From assembly GCA_036480375.1 (NCBI GenBank), contig JAZGGI010000047.1, forward strand, positions 1 to 64,000: a stretch of DNA of 64,000 bases. Reading direction: 5' to 3'. This DNA is from Candidatus Zixiibacteriota bacterium. GTDB taxonomy: Bacteria > Zixibacteria > MSB-5A5 > GN15 > JAAZOE01. The notes below the pieces were generated by a model. It made no database searches. It had not been told where the DNA came from and was given only the letters and a program-made list of their open reading frames with translations. Positions 45,200-54,681 of this stretch are shown in pieces. The first letter of the stretch is position 1, and each line of letters starts with the position of its first letter. The translations under genes and the position numbers were made by a program.

Positions 45200-45224
45200 T
45201 TTCGTATCTCCTATGGCGTGCGCC

Positions 45225-47006
45225 TTATTTCTTTTCGGCCGCCTTTAATTCTTTAAGATGATCATTGGCGATTTTCAATATTTCTTCCATCTGGGCTTTC
45301 TCATCGGGATTTTCGGTTTGATCGATCCTCGCAGAGAACATACCAATCATTTGACCGAGTCGGTCGGTGTCTGTCATTGATTTTATCATCTGGACCATTT
45401 GGACAAATTGCGTATCGCGCGCCCCTTCAGATCCTTCGGTAGCTTTGGCGTTGATTATCAAGATATTTTTCTGATCATCGGCGAAATATATATTGGCCAC
45501 TCGCTGAATATCTTCGGCCGTAACCAAATCGCACATTTCGGGATTATTATTAACTTCTGTCCAGTCGCCCATAGCCGCATTCATGCCCAGAGTGAATAGA
45601 ATACCGATACCGGACATGATATCCATGAATTTGATTTTATCTACCCGCATCTGGTTCTTGACTTTTTGCAATTCCTCTTCAGATACGGGATTTTCCTTCA
45701 GGTTCGCAATTACTTCATACATCGCCTGTTCGAGTTGTTCGGCATTGATACCGGATAATCCTTCGGCCGATACATAAAACGCCCCGGCGTATTTTCGTGA
45801 ATCCTGAGTAGCATTAACAGCTAAGCCACTTCCACCAAACATACCGCCTCCGCCTCCGGAACTTTTGGCAATGCCTTTTTCTTCGACCAATTTTTTGTAT
45901 AGATGCCCGGTTTTGCCGTTTAAGATACCGGCCAGGACCTCAAGAGCATAGCTATCCGGATTCTTCCAGGCAGCGGTATGGTACCAGATTTGAGCTTGCG
46001 GATTGGTTTCGGCCTGAGCTATTAGCCGTTTTTCACCGTACTGTTTTTCCTCGAGAGTTATCACGTCGGGAGGTTCGGTCGTCCCGCGGGGAATGCGATC
46101 AAAATATTTCCGAACCATTTTAATCATATCGTCAGGATTTAAGTCACCTACCAGAATCATTGTCAAATTATTGGGCGCATAATAAGTGTCATAATAATCC
46201 ATTGCCTGAGCCCTGGTTATACTTCCCAAATCAGACGGCCAGCCAATAACACCCCAATGATACGATGATGATTTCCAGAACATGGCCTGGAATTCCTCTT
46301 CTATCAGTCCCGTGGGAGTAGATTCAATCCCCAACCTTCTCTCCTCACGTACGACATTCCGCTCCGAATAGAATTCCCGGAAAACCGGTTTTTTGAAACG
46401 GTCAGATTCCATCCACATATACAGTTCAATTTTGTTTTTGGGGAGTCGAACAAAATACCCGGTGACATCCTCAGAAGTGAAGGCGTTTAGAAAAAATCCA
46501 CCGTGCTTTGAATATTGTTCATTTAGCTGGTCTTTAATAATAAGTTCTCGCTGTTCGAGAATAAGGCTATCAAACACTTTCTCAATTTCACGGTAGCGCG
46601 GGGTTTTGGCGTCTGGGTCCAGCATATCCGTAATTTTTCCCCGTCGCAAATTCTCTCGCATGATGCATTCTTCAGCCTGTAACAATACTCGCAGTGAATC
46701 GAGCCGCGCCATAATTTCCCGATCGCGCTTGATGTCTTTGGTTCCGATGATTTCCGTTCCCTTGAACATCATATGCTCAAATAGATGCGAAATTCCCGTT
46801 ATGCCCGGTACTTCATTGGCCGACCCGACCCGGGCAAATATCGAGGCCATGATAGTCGGAGCCTCGTGTCGCTCGACCATCAAAACCTGCATTCCGTTAT
46901 CGAGCCGGTATTCTTTGGCGTCAATGTTTTGCGCGGCCGCCGGCACGACGGCGGCAAAAAGCAATAACGCGCCGATAAGAATAAATTCAACATGGCGTCT
47001 GATCAT
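45225..47006 (-). CDS. M16 zinc peptidase, active partner
   Basis: A 593-residue exported protease with a signal peptide (1-25, ends AAAQ). The inverted zinc motif HLFEH is at residues 74-78, preceded by GITGIS. The distal glutamate region is present (VVREERRLGIESTP). An insertion of about 90 residues follows the zinc motif (about 85-180, IKRDREIMARLDSLRVLL), typical of some M16B members. The M16 C-terminal half contains AEGLSGINAEQLEQAMYEVI. It probably degrades peptides in the periplasm together with the inactive partner downstream. AAGGAG lies about 9 bases before the ATG. The pair shares the terminator at 43646. Confidence 0.92.
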   Translation of the reverse strand: MIRRHVEFILIGALLLFAAVVPAAAQNIDAKEYRLDNGMQVLMVERHEAPTIMASIFARVGSANEVPGITGISHLFEHMMFKGTEIIGTKDIKRDREIMARLDSLRVLLQAEECIMRENLRRGKITDMLDPDAKTPRYREIEKVFDSLILEQRELIIKDQLNEQYSKHGGFFLNAFTSEDVTGYFVRLPKNKIELYMWMESDRFKKPVFREFYSERNVVREERRLGIESTPTGLIEEEFQAMFWKSSSYHWGVIGWPSDLGSITRAQAMDYYDTYYAPNNLTMILVGDLNPDDMIKMVRKYFDRIPRGTTEPPDVITLEEKQYGEKRLIAQAETNPQAQIWYHTAAWKNPDSYALEVLAGILNGKTGHLYKKLVEEKGIAKSSGGGGGMFGGSGLAVNATQDSRKYAGAFYVSAEGLSGINAEQLEQAMYEVIANLKENPVSEEELQKVKNQMRVDKIKFMDIMSGIGILFTLGMNAAMGDWTEVNNNPEMCDLVTAEDIQRVANIYFADDQKNILIINAKATEGSEGARDTQFVQMVQMIKSMTDTDRLGQMIGMFSARIDQTENPDEKAQMEEILKIANDHLKELKAAEKK

Positions 47007-47158
47007 GAACCACTCCTTCCTGGATTTATCATTTCCTGGATCAATCTATGCTTCTCCTGCCCCTTCAAGATTTGGAAATTGAAATATAAGTCTAACTCGT
47101 CATAAAAATCAAGAGGGCGAGACGATTTTTGAGGATTATCAATTATTTGCTTTAACAG

Positions 47159-47187
47159 TTGACCTCTTTGGAATAACCATCTATTAT
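47159..47187 (+). promoter_or_regulatory. Promoter of the metallo-hydrolase gene
   Basis: TTGACC, a 17-base spacer and TATTAT. The expected start site (about 47194) is only some 6 bases before the ATG at 47200, with no room for a Shine-Dalgarno sequence. Confidence 0.55.
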
Positions 47188-47199
47188 CATAATGATATT

Positions 47200-48339
47200 A
47201 TGCGATGGTGGAAGATTATAAAAATGATGTTCCTGGTTTTCGGCGGTCTGTTTATTTTAGGTCTGATTGTATTTATCATTTCAACCGATAATCTATCACA
47301 ATTTGGCGCAAACCCAGCCGGCGTCCGGTTGGAACGAATTAAAAACTCACCCAATTTTGATGGTAAAGGCTTTATCAATCCCAATAAATATGTTGAAGAA
47401 TTCACGGCCCTTGAAACGATTAAAATGACTTATCGATTCTTTTCTTATTCAGAGGAAAGGGAGCCGTCGGTGGAACTACCCGTTAAACATATCGACTCCG
47501 CTACAATTGCCAATAATCCCCAAAATGAATTACGGGTTTCCTGGATGGGCCATTCCACGGCATTAATTGAGATAGATGGTAAACGAATTCTCACCGACCC
47601 CATCTGGAGCGAAAGAAACTCACCATCAACCCTTTGGGGACCCAAAAGGTTTCATCCTGTACCGATACAACTTAACGAATTGCCGCCTCTTGATGCGGTA
47701 ATTATATCACATGACCATTATGATCATCTCGATAAGCCAACCGTTGAATCTCTCTCTCAAACCGGGGTTCATTTTTATGTTCCTCTTGGTGTAGGCGCAC
47801 ATCTGGAAAAGTGGAATGTTCCCTTATCTCAAATTCATGAATTGGATTGGTGGGATGAGATTGATTTACCCGAGTGTTCCGTAAAGATATTGGCCGTACC
47901 GGGTATGCATTTTTCCGGACGCCGTCTGCCCGGAAAAAATCCAACCCTCTGGGTATCCTGGATAATTATGGGTACAAAACAAAAAGTCTTCTTCAGCGGC
48001 GATACGGGAGAATACTCTGAACACGCTGAAATCGGCCGGAAATACGGTCCCTTTGATTTTACTCTGATTTCAATTGGAGCTTACGGAAAATTATGGCCCG
48101 CTATCCATCACACTCCGGAGCAAGCTGTAGCGACTCATTTGGCCTTAAACGGAAAAATATTCCTTCCGATTCACTGGGGAACGTTTAATCTCGCCTTTCA
48201 TGAATGGTTCGAACCGCCGGAAAGATTGTTGAATGCCGCCGAAGCGGCCAATATTAAGTTCGCTATTCCTAAACCGGGTCAAACAATCACCGATTCAGAT
48301 ATTCCCCCGCATGAAACTTGGTGGCGCGACTACAAATAA
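47200..48339 (+). CDS. NAPE-PLD/UlaG-like metallo-beta-lactamase-fold hydrolase
   Basis: A 379-residue protein with one N-terminal membrane anchor (about 5-28) and a metallo-hydrolase domain. Zinc-binding motifs are visible: HDHYDHLD, a later PGMHFSGR, FSGDTGEY, and a C-terminal LPIHWGTFNLAFHEW. The combination GHSTALIEIDGKRILTDP and IHHTPEQAV is typical of NAPE-PLD-type phospholipases and related Zn-dependent hydrolases acting on phospholipid-like or lactone substrates. The membrane anchor favours a lipid substrate. An alternative ATG at 47209 also lacks a ribosome binding site. The gene is convergent with the 48341 gene, one base apart. Confidence 0.85.
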   Translation: MRWWKIIKMMFLVFGGLFILGLIVFIISTDNLSQFGANPAGVRLERIKNSPNFDGKGFINPNKYVEEFTALETIKMTYRFFSYSEEREPSVELPVKHIDSATIANNPQNELRVSWMGHSTALIEIDGKRILTDPIWSERNSPSTLWGPKRFHPVPIQLNELPPLDAVIISHDHYDHLDKPTVESLSQTGVHFYVPLGVGAHLEKWNVPLSQIHELDWWDEIDLPECSVKILAVPGMHFSGRRLPGKNPTLWVSWIIMGTKQKVFFSGDTGEYSEHAEIGRKYGPFDFTLISIGAYGKLWPAIHHTPEQAVATHLALNGKIFLPIHWGTFNLAFHEWFEPPERLLNAAEAANIKFAIPKPGQTITDSDIPPHETWWRDYK

Positions 48340-48340
48340 A

Positions 48341-51214
48341 TCAGCAGCCCTCACATGGCGCCGGGCCGCCTTTGAAGACATGATTTATAAGATATACGGC
48401 GTCTCCGACGTTTGTCGCGTCATCGCAATTGGCATCACCGGCTTCAATTGGATCGGGGGCCGGCCCACCTTTGAATACGTGGTTGATTATGAATACAGCG
48501 TCACCGACATTGACGTCGCCGTCGCCGTTAGCATCACCGCATTTATAATCGCATAAATCCCCAATCCCATCACCGTCAGTATCCTCCTGATTGGGATTAG
48601 GCGTTGCTGCGCAATTATCACACCCGGCAAGAATCCCATCGGTATCGGCATCACCGAAAGAATAGACATAAACCTTACCGGCGTCACTACCGCTCTCATT
48701 ATCAAATCCTTCAGAGCCAACAATTAAATCTCTGACTCCATCGCCATTAATATCTGATGAGCCTGAAATGAAGCTTCCAAACCACGAAAAGTGCACTTCC
48801 GAGGATAACAGATACAACAAACTACCATCTATGCCTGAATGGATATAAACCCTATGGGCCTGGATTTCGCTATAAGCATAGTCATCATATCCGTCATTAT
48901 TAAGATCACCCATGCCGCAAACTCTCTCCCCAAGAAGCCCCTGCCAAATTCCTTCATGTGTCCGAAATGTAGAAAGATCATTGGCTGAAATAATATATAC
49001 TTTTCCGCCATTATTTAATTTTCCCTCAAAACTACCGGCGCCAATAATAATATCATCAAGCGCATCTCCGTCCACATTGCCGACTCCTGCAACAGAACAA
49101 CCAAACCGATCGCCTGGATTTTCCCCAGTAAAAAAATGTAGTAATGATCCATCGCCTGAGTAAATATAAACCTTCCCGGAGTGGTATCCGTTGTCGCTAT
49201 TGTGTTGAGCGCCGACTACAAAATCAGGCATTCCGTCATTGTTAAAATCCCCGGCAGATGACAGAGATACTCCAAAATTTTGACCAGTCGCTTCACCGTA
49301 AACACTAAAAAGAAAATCCCCGCTGCTCCCCGAATAAGCCGATACCATACCAAGACCGCTGCCGTTTATTTGCAGTGAACCGATCAAAATATCGGATACC
49401 CCATCCGAATCAATGTCACCAATACTGGAGACTGAGTATCCCATTAGTTGATCGATAGAACTTCCCAAGAAAGTATGAATGACAGAACCGTCAGCCCCGG
49501 AATATGCATAAGCCTTGCCAGCGTTTGCGGCACCTTGGTCATTTCTATAAGCGCCAACGAGGAAATCGTCAATCCCGTCATCATCAATATCTCTAATTCC
49601 GCACAGGCTGTAACCAAATCGGTCTACCGCATATTCACCTTCAAGGGCATACAGAGTATCAAAGTCTTTACCTGAAAAGATATATACTTTTCCGATTTCA
49701 TTGTCGGGCCCTATATCTTTGTAGGGTGATCCGATACCAATATCATCAAAACCATCGCCATTCACATCTCCAACGCCACTGACACATTTTCCTAAATAAT
49801 CACCGGTAAATTCACCTTCAAAAGAAACTACTTCTTCAAAACACTGGCAATCATCACCAATTCCATCTCCATCACTATCCTGCTGGCCCGGATTATAAAC
49901 AAGCGGGCAATTATCCAATCCCGATATCAAGTCATCGTTATCATAATCTCTCGAGAATTCAAACATGGCAGCTTCTATGTAACCAATCCCACCGTTCCAT
50001 ATATTTGTCAGAATAATAAATCCTGTGCGCTCTTCAGGATCAAAATACATTCTTGTATCAGCCCCCCAAGACTGCCCTCCATGTCCCCAGGAATCATTAT
50101 TCAGGAAAAGAAATTCGTACCAGCCCAAACCTTGTAAACGGGTGCTCCCTGCATCTGTATCAGGATAATGAATCGTTCTCATCATTTCTACAGTAGTACT
50201 GTCAAGAATTCTGTTACCTTCAATTTGACCGTATTGCATAAAAGCAATCATATGACGGGCCAATTGTTGCGCACTGGAGCGAACCTGCATGCATGGGTAA
50301 GGACCGATTCCATAATGCCCAAAGGGTTCATTAGCGCTTCCTGTCCATTTATAGGGAATAGCAACATTATCCTGGTTTAGATTGGAAATAAACCAGGATG
50401 TTTCATCCATTCCAATCGGTTGAAAAATAGAATCCTGGCAATATTGCCCCAGCGACATCCCCGATACATTTTCTATAACGCACCCGGCCAAAGCGAAGCC
50501 AAAATTGCTGTACCAAAAATATTCACCGGGGCGACGGCTTATGTAATTTAAGACTGAATATCGAGATCCTCCCGAAACCAAAACAGATTCCATATAATCA
50601 CAATTTGATATTGGAAAATCACTGGTCGTATTGGTGTCAAGCTCGGAAGTCCATATGTCGTTCCTATTGTCAAGGCCTGAGGTATGCGACAAGAGTGTCC
50701 GCATTGTAATCGCATCATCCGGGTACCAGGGATTAATAACATCAAAGGGCAGATAATCATTGACATTTGCATCAAGGTCCAAAAGCCCATCCTGCCATAA
50801 ATGGGCGGCGGCGTTGGCCACAAATGTTTTGGAGATTGACGCCAAATAAAATAGAGTTGTATCTGAAGCTGGTATGCCTTGTGCCAAATCAGCATAACCG
50901 TATGATTTGCTGAATACAACCTGATCCTCAAGTATCGCAAGGATTACAACTCCGGGCATATGATACTCCGCCATAGCTGCCTCGACAATTGAGTCAAGCA
51001 CAGTCTCGGTGAATTTGGATAGTACTTTAAATGCCTTTATACTACCCGTATCGGGTAGAGGACTATCTAATAATCGCTGCTCAAATTCCGAGTTAAAACG
51101 AATATAATCCTGCACTGGTGTAAATGGGTCGGGCTCCAATTGCGCCAAACCATTTGCCGTTAGGATAGATGCAATAACTGTACAAAAAACCAGAATCTTA
51201 GCCAATTTTTTCAT
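48341..51214 (-). CDS. Fusion of serine beta-lactamase domain, TSP3 loops, integrin-type propeller and dockerin
   Basis: A 957-residue exported protein with a signal peptide (1-24, ends LAQ). A class C beta-lactamase/penicillin-binding-like domain spans about 65-415, with SISK (S126, K129), YSN (in FWYSNFG) and HGG motifs, so it should be an active serine hydrolase. A thrombospondin type 3 calcium region follows (about 425-455, DSDGDGIGDDCQC). About seven FG-GAP/integrin-alpha-like repeats come next (about 460-865, GVGDVNGDGFDDIGIG and others), then a second TSP3 loop and a C-terminal dockerin pair (about 893-955). It has no type IX sorting domain. It may cleave D-Ala peptides or esters at the surface. 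GGAG precedes the ATG. Confidence 0.86.
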   Translation of the reverse strand: MKKLAKILVFCTVIASILTANGLAQLEPDPFTPVQDYIRFNSEFEQRLLDSPLPDTGSIKAFKVLSKFTETVLDSIVEAAMAEYHMPGVVILAILEDQVVFSKSYGYADLAQGIPASDTTLFYLASISKTFVANAAAHLWQDGLLDLDANVNDYLPFDVINPWYPDDAITMRTLLSHTSGLDNRNDIWTSELDTNTTSDFPISNCDYMESVLVSGGSRYSVLNYISRRPGEYFWYSNFGFALAGCVIENVSGMSLGQYCQDSIFQPIGMDETSWFISNLNQDNVAIPYKWTGSANEPFGHYGIGPYPCMQVRSSAQQLARHMIAFMQYGQIEGNRILDSTTVEMMRTIHYPDTDAGSTRLQGLGWYEFLFLNNDSWGHGGQSWGADTRMYFDPEERTGFIILTNIWNGGIGYIEAAMFEFSRDYDNDDLISGLDNCPLVYNPGQQDSDGDGIGDDCQCFEEVVSFEGEFTGDYLGKCVSGVGDVNGDGFDDIGIGSPYKDIGPDNEIGKVYIFSGKDFDTLYALEGEYAVDRFGYSLCGIRDIDDDGIDDFLVGAYRNDQGAANAGKAYAYSGADGSVIHTFLGSSIDQLMGYSVSSIGDIDSDGVSDILIGSLQINGSGLGMVSAYSGSSGDFLFSVYGEATGQNFGVSLSSAGDFNNDGMPDFVVGAQHNSDNGYHSGKVYIYSGDGSLLHFFTGENPGDRFGCSVAGVGNVDGDALDDIIIGAGSFEGKLNNGGKVYIISANDLSTFRTHEGIWQGLLGERVCGMGDLNNDGYDDYAYSEIQAHRVYIHSGIDGSLLYLLSSEVHFSWFGSFISGSSDINGDGVRDLIVGSEGFDNESGSDAGKVYVYSFGDADTDGILAGCDNCAATPNPNQEDTDGDGIGDLCDYKCGDANGDGDVNVGDAVFIINHVFKGGPAPDPIEAGDANCDDATNVGDAVYLINHVFKGGPAPCEGC

Positions 51215-51251
51215 AATTTACTCCAAATTCATCCAAAACATTCCTTTGAGA

Positions 51252-53573
51252 TTACCCACACCCCGCACATGGCACCGGACCGCCTTTGAAGATGTGATTG
51301 ATCATATAAACCGCATCTCCGACATTGCAGTCTTCATCACAGTTGACGTTGCAGCTTTCAATCGGATCGGGGGCCGGCCCACCCTTGAAAACGTGATTGA
51401 TAATAAAGACTGCATCGCCGACATTGACGTCACCGCCGCCATTAGCATCACCGCATTTATAATCGCAAACATCTCCAATATTGTTTCCATTGAGATCGAT
51501 TTGATCCGGATTATACGTATCGGGACAATTATCCAATGCATCGGTTATGCAATCGCCATCACTATCAGGGAAAACTCCCCGGGCCAGTAGGGTTGCGTCG
51601 GCGAGAGCGGGATCAAGGTCGTCAGAACCGGTACCGGAAAATATTATCGCCGCCTGGAAAAACTCAGTTTCACCCGGTTCCAGGATTACTTCACCGAATG
51701 ATATTAGTGTTGATACATCAGTTGAATTCAGCGATCCCGTGCTGCTGGCGGAAACCAATTCACGATACGCATCGTTATCGGTCAAGCCGCTATTGGGATA
51801 AATTAAATCCGGGTTGGAGATTATGCGTAAATTTGGGCCAGAACCGCAACTTTGCAATACGGTTAGGGCCACCGATTGAGAGGCGCCATTGGTACCATCT
51901 GTCGCGATGACCATGTCACCGCTGATAAAGGCATAGTTATCGCCCGAATTGTCAATATCAAAATCACAGAATATTCCGGCGACTATATTCAGAGCGGTAT
52001 CGCACGGATTAGAAATAGTATAGTCGATTTCCAAAGCCGAACAACTGTCAAGGTCCAGGTTATTATAACCGTAATGATAGCTCACCGAACCGTGCAGCCT
52101 GTTATCATTAGTCACATATCTAATCGTCTGAGTATTACGACCGGCCGCGTCAATATCGCTCACATAAGAATCAATAACAGAAAAATCTTCCGCGCCATAC
52201 GCATCCATGTATGTTGTCGTATCGGTCCCATCAATGACTCCAATTAGAAGAGAACCGTCGTAGAGAATATTGCCAAATCCGGCCGGTACAAAACCGGTGC
52301 CGGACAGATCAGATATTCCCGGCGTGTTGGGTACCGTAAATGTCAGACATGTGGAACCGGTCGTGAGATGCTCGTTGGTCGGAACCGCGTACACGACCGC
52401 AGGCGTTATCGGAATTGACGCGATTGTCACTTCGGAGTGAGTTGTATTGAAGATGACAGTATCTTCTCTGGGCCCAAGATCGCATTCACCGGTTAAGGCA
52501 GAAGCATTAAAACTGACGATATAAGACACTGTATCATCCTGATTCAGGGTAACTGGTACGGTACCGGATACATTGATAATTCCGATTGAGGTGGAAAAGG
52601 ATATAACATCAAATGGTGTCTCCGAACTGTTAATAATCTTGATTACCGTATCGGAAGTTTGTCCGGCAAGGGTGGGCAGCGTTTCAATCACGCCCGGCAG
52701 CACAATAAAACCGTCGATACTAAAGGCTAACTCGGATCGTAGAGTCAGAAGCGTTGTTCTGAATTTTTCGATTTGCATGTCGCTATGGAAATCACGACAG
52801 GATTTCCGGGAATATGACATTATATTTTCGACCTGAGGATTATACGTTTCAGAACCGCATGACGCGGGAGATGTATCAGTTCCGGTATAAGTACAGGTGG
52901 CATCTACGAGACCCGAAAGAGTCGGATCAGCGGGGGTGTCGCAAATCAAATCGCCAGCTTCGATACAATTACTTCCATCAGGACATTCATCACCAAAGGC
53001 GGTTTCATGAGTATGATAAAGATTAAAATAATGGCCGATTTCATGAACCAGAGTGGAATTTATAATAAGCTCTCCGGCGCAATTATTGCTCATGATTATA
53101 CCCTGCGTCCCGGAAAACGAAAACGACGAAAGACCGCAATAAGGAAAATCCGATTCATCGGGTAAATAGTAAATATTTACCGCTTCGGGAACGACATTGA
53201 CGCTTCGGAGTTCATCGTAGCGGTGTCCATCAAAGAAAAATACGTCATCATCGATATAATCCAGCGAATACTGATAAATGCTGACATTCAAGGGCGCGAA
53301 AAGTACATTTGCGCTATCAGTCGAAGCGGTCAAATCGGTTAAAGAAAAGCCGCCGGTACCGTCTGAACGACGCACAATATGATAGGCAATCGGGATTTCT
53401 ATATGAGTGGTCGTGCTTAGAGTCTTGGAAGCAAATTGCATCTCGCGCTCTATTCTCAAGGCCTGCTCAACCTGTTCGGGATTGATGACTGTCCCGCAAT
53501 CGCTGTCTTGCGCCTGAATATTAAAAGCGGCAATCAAAATAAAAAATAATCCAAAAAAGCTAAAAATTCTCAT
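51252..53573 (-). CDS. Secreted M43 (pappalysin-like) metalloprotease with dockerin
   Basis: A 773-residue exported protein with a signal peptide (1-22, ends IQAQ). The metzincin zinc motif HEIGHYFNLYH gives ligands H177, H181 and H187 with catalytic E178. A Met-turn follows (ENIMSYS near 255), with the cysteine-rich insert CPDGSNCIEAGDLICDTPADP between, as in family M43. The middle part contains choice-of-anchor-like Ig domains. A TSP3 loop (DSDGDCITDALDNCPDTYNP) and a C-terminal dockerin pair close the chain. I chose the ATG at 53573 because AGAAGG lies 5 bases upstream. An earlier ATG at 53606 adds 11 residues. The gene lies 37 bases upstream of the beta-lactamase fusion, probably in one operon. 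Confidence 0.86.
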   Translation of the reverse strand: MRIFSFFGLFFILIAAFNIQAQDSDCGTVINPEQVEQALRIEREMQFASKTLSTTTHIEIPIAYHIVRRSDGTGGFSLTDLTASTDSANVLFAPLNVSIYQYSLDYIDDDVFFFDGHRYDELRSVNVVPEAVNIYYLPDESDFPYCGLSSFSFSGTQGIIMSNNCAGELIINSTLVHEIGHYFNLYHTHETAFGDECPDGSNCIEAGDLICDTPADPTLSGLVDATCTYTGTDTSPASCGSETYNPQVENIMSYSRKSCRDFHSDMQIEKFRTTLLTLRSELAFSIDGFIVLPGVIETLPTLAGQTSDTVIKIINSSETPFDVISFSTSIGIINVSGTVPVTLNQDDTVSYIVSFNASALTGECDLGPREDTVIFNTTHSEVTIASIPITPAVVYAVPTNEHLTTGSTCLTFTVPNTPGISDLSGTGFVPAGFGNILYDGSLLIGVIDGTDTTTYMDAYGAEDFSVIDSYVSDIDAAGRNTQTIRYVTNDNRLHGSVSYHYGYNNLDLDSCSALEIDYTISNPCDTALNIVAGIFCDFDIDNSGDNYAFISGDMVIATDGTNGASQSVALTVLQSCGSGPNLRIISNPDLIYPNSGLTDNDAYRELVSASSTGSLNSTDVSTLISFGEVILEPGETEFFQAAIIFSGTGSDDLDPALADATLLARGVFPDSDGDCITDALDNCPDTYNPDQIDLNGNNIGDVCDYKCGDANGGGDVNVGDAVFIINHVFKGGPAPDPIESCNVNCDEDCNVGDAVYMINHIFKGGPVPCAGCG

Positions 53574-53913
53574 AATGGCCTTCTGCTGTTTGTAATTTTT
53601 GTACATTAGTACGTAAAAAACGTGTAATCATGCAGCCCCATAAGTCAGTATTGGCTAAATATAACGAATTTTGGGAATTATAAAACTCCTTTTTAAGTCC
53701 TTCATACCGGGAAAATATTAAAAAATATCTGGAACCGATAAAATATTGGGAAATATAATTCTTATTTAACGGGATAGGGTCGTTGAAGGAGCGGAGGTAG
53801 CCTTAAGTCTGTCGGCCTTGACAGATTGGCTTTAGTTGTTTATAATCCCAATCCTGACCGATACAAATTTAATTAGATAATTAACTGTTTGGATTCGTGT
53901 GTGAGGTAAATTG
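53574..53913. other. Divergent intergenic region
   Basis: 340 bases between the divergent protease and ABC genes. It is AT-rich, with no gene, tRNA or strong hairpin that I could support. It presumably holds promoters for both sides. Confidence 0.5.
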
Positions 53914-54681
53914 ATGATAAACGGCAATGATAAACCAATGATTGAGGCGCGAAATCTATCCAAATACTTCGGAGAATTCGTGGCCATCAAGGATATTTCC
54001 TTCTCGATTCCAAAAGGACAAATTGTCGCCTTTTTGGGACCCAACGGAGCGGGAAAAACTACCACGATGAGGTTATTGACCGGGTTTATGCGTCCCAGTC
54101 AAGGTTCCGCTTTCATCTGCGGGCATGAAGTATCCGGAAATCGACTGGGAGCTTCTCGCTTTTTGGGTTACCTGCCGGAAAACGGCCCTCTCTATGAAAA
54201 TATGACTCCGCTGGAACTATTACGATTTTTTGGAGAAGTTCGAGAGATGGAGGAGAAATATCTGAGTCAACGAATTGATACCCTGGTTGATCGCTGTGCA
54301 CTGCAAACCGTGCTCGAAAAACCGATCGGAAAATTATCCCGGGGTTATCGACAGCGGGTCGGGCTGGCCCAGGTTCTTTTGCACGACCCGGATGTCCTGA
54401 TTATGGACGAGCCAACAGCGGGCCTTGACCCCAATCAAATTCGCGATTTCAGGGATAATATTTCCGAGCTGGCCAATACTAAAACGATTTTACTTTCGAC
54501 CCATATTCTTCAGGAAGTTGAAGCCGTTGCCGCCCGGGTACTGCTGGTGCATAACGGCCGACTCGTCTTCGATGGTTCTCCGGGAGATTTGAGAAAACAA
54601 AACTCCATGGAAGAATCGTTTTACAAAATGACAAATTATGGCCGTTCCTCAGAATTAAATACCGAGGGGGGTATGCTATGA
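53914..54681 (+). CDS. ABC transporter ATPase (GldA-like)
   Basis: A 255-residue ABC ATPase. Walker A is GPNGAGKTTT, the Q-loop region is GYLPENGPLYENMT, the signature reads LSRGYRQRVGLAQ, Walker B is VLIMDEPTAGLDP and the H-loop is LLSTHILQEVE. All catalytic residues are present. The sequence resembles GldA and other ABC-2 exporter ATPases. The start is the ATG at 53914 with GAGG 7 bases upstream, rather than the TTG three bases earlier. The stop overlaps the permease gene by 4 bases (ATGA). Confidence 0.9.
   Translation: MINGNDKPMIEARNLSKYFGEFVAIKDISFSIPKGQIVAFLGPNGAGKTTTMRLLTGFMRPSQGSAFICGHEVSGNRLGASRFLGYLPENGPLYENMTPLELLRFFGEVREMEEKYLSQRIDTLVDRCALQTVLEKPIGKLSRGYRQRVGLAQVLLHDPDVLIMDEPTAGLDPNQIRDFRDNISELANTKTILLSTHILQEVEAVAARVLLVHNGRLVFDGSPGDLRKQNSMEESFYKMTNYGRSSELNTEGGML

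Noticed and set aside
51246-51590. Plus-strand frames opposite dockerin-coding regions (also at 41001 and 58751)
   Set aside because: They arise from the repeated GDANxDG/NVGDAV coding sequence read in antisense and share only its periodicity.
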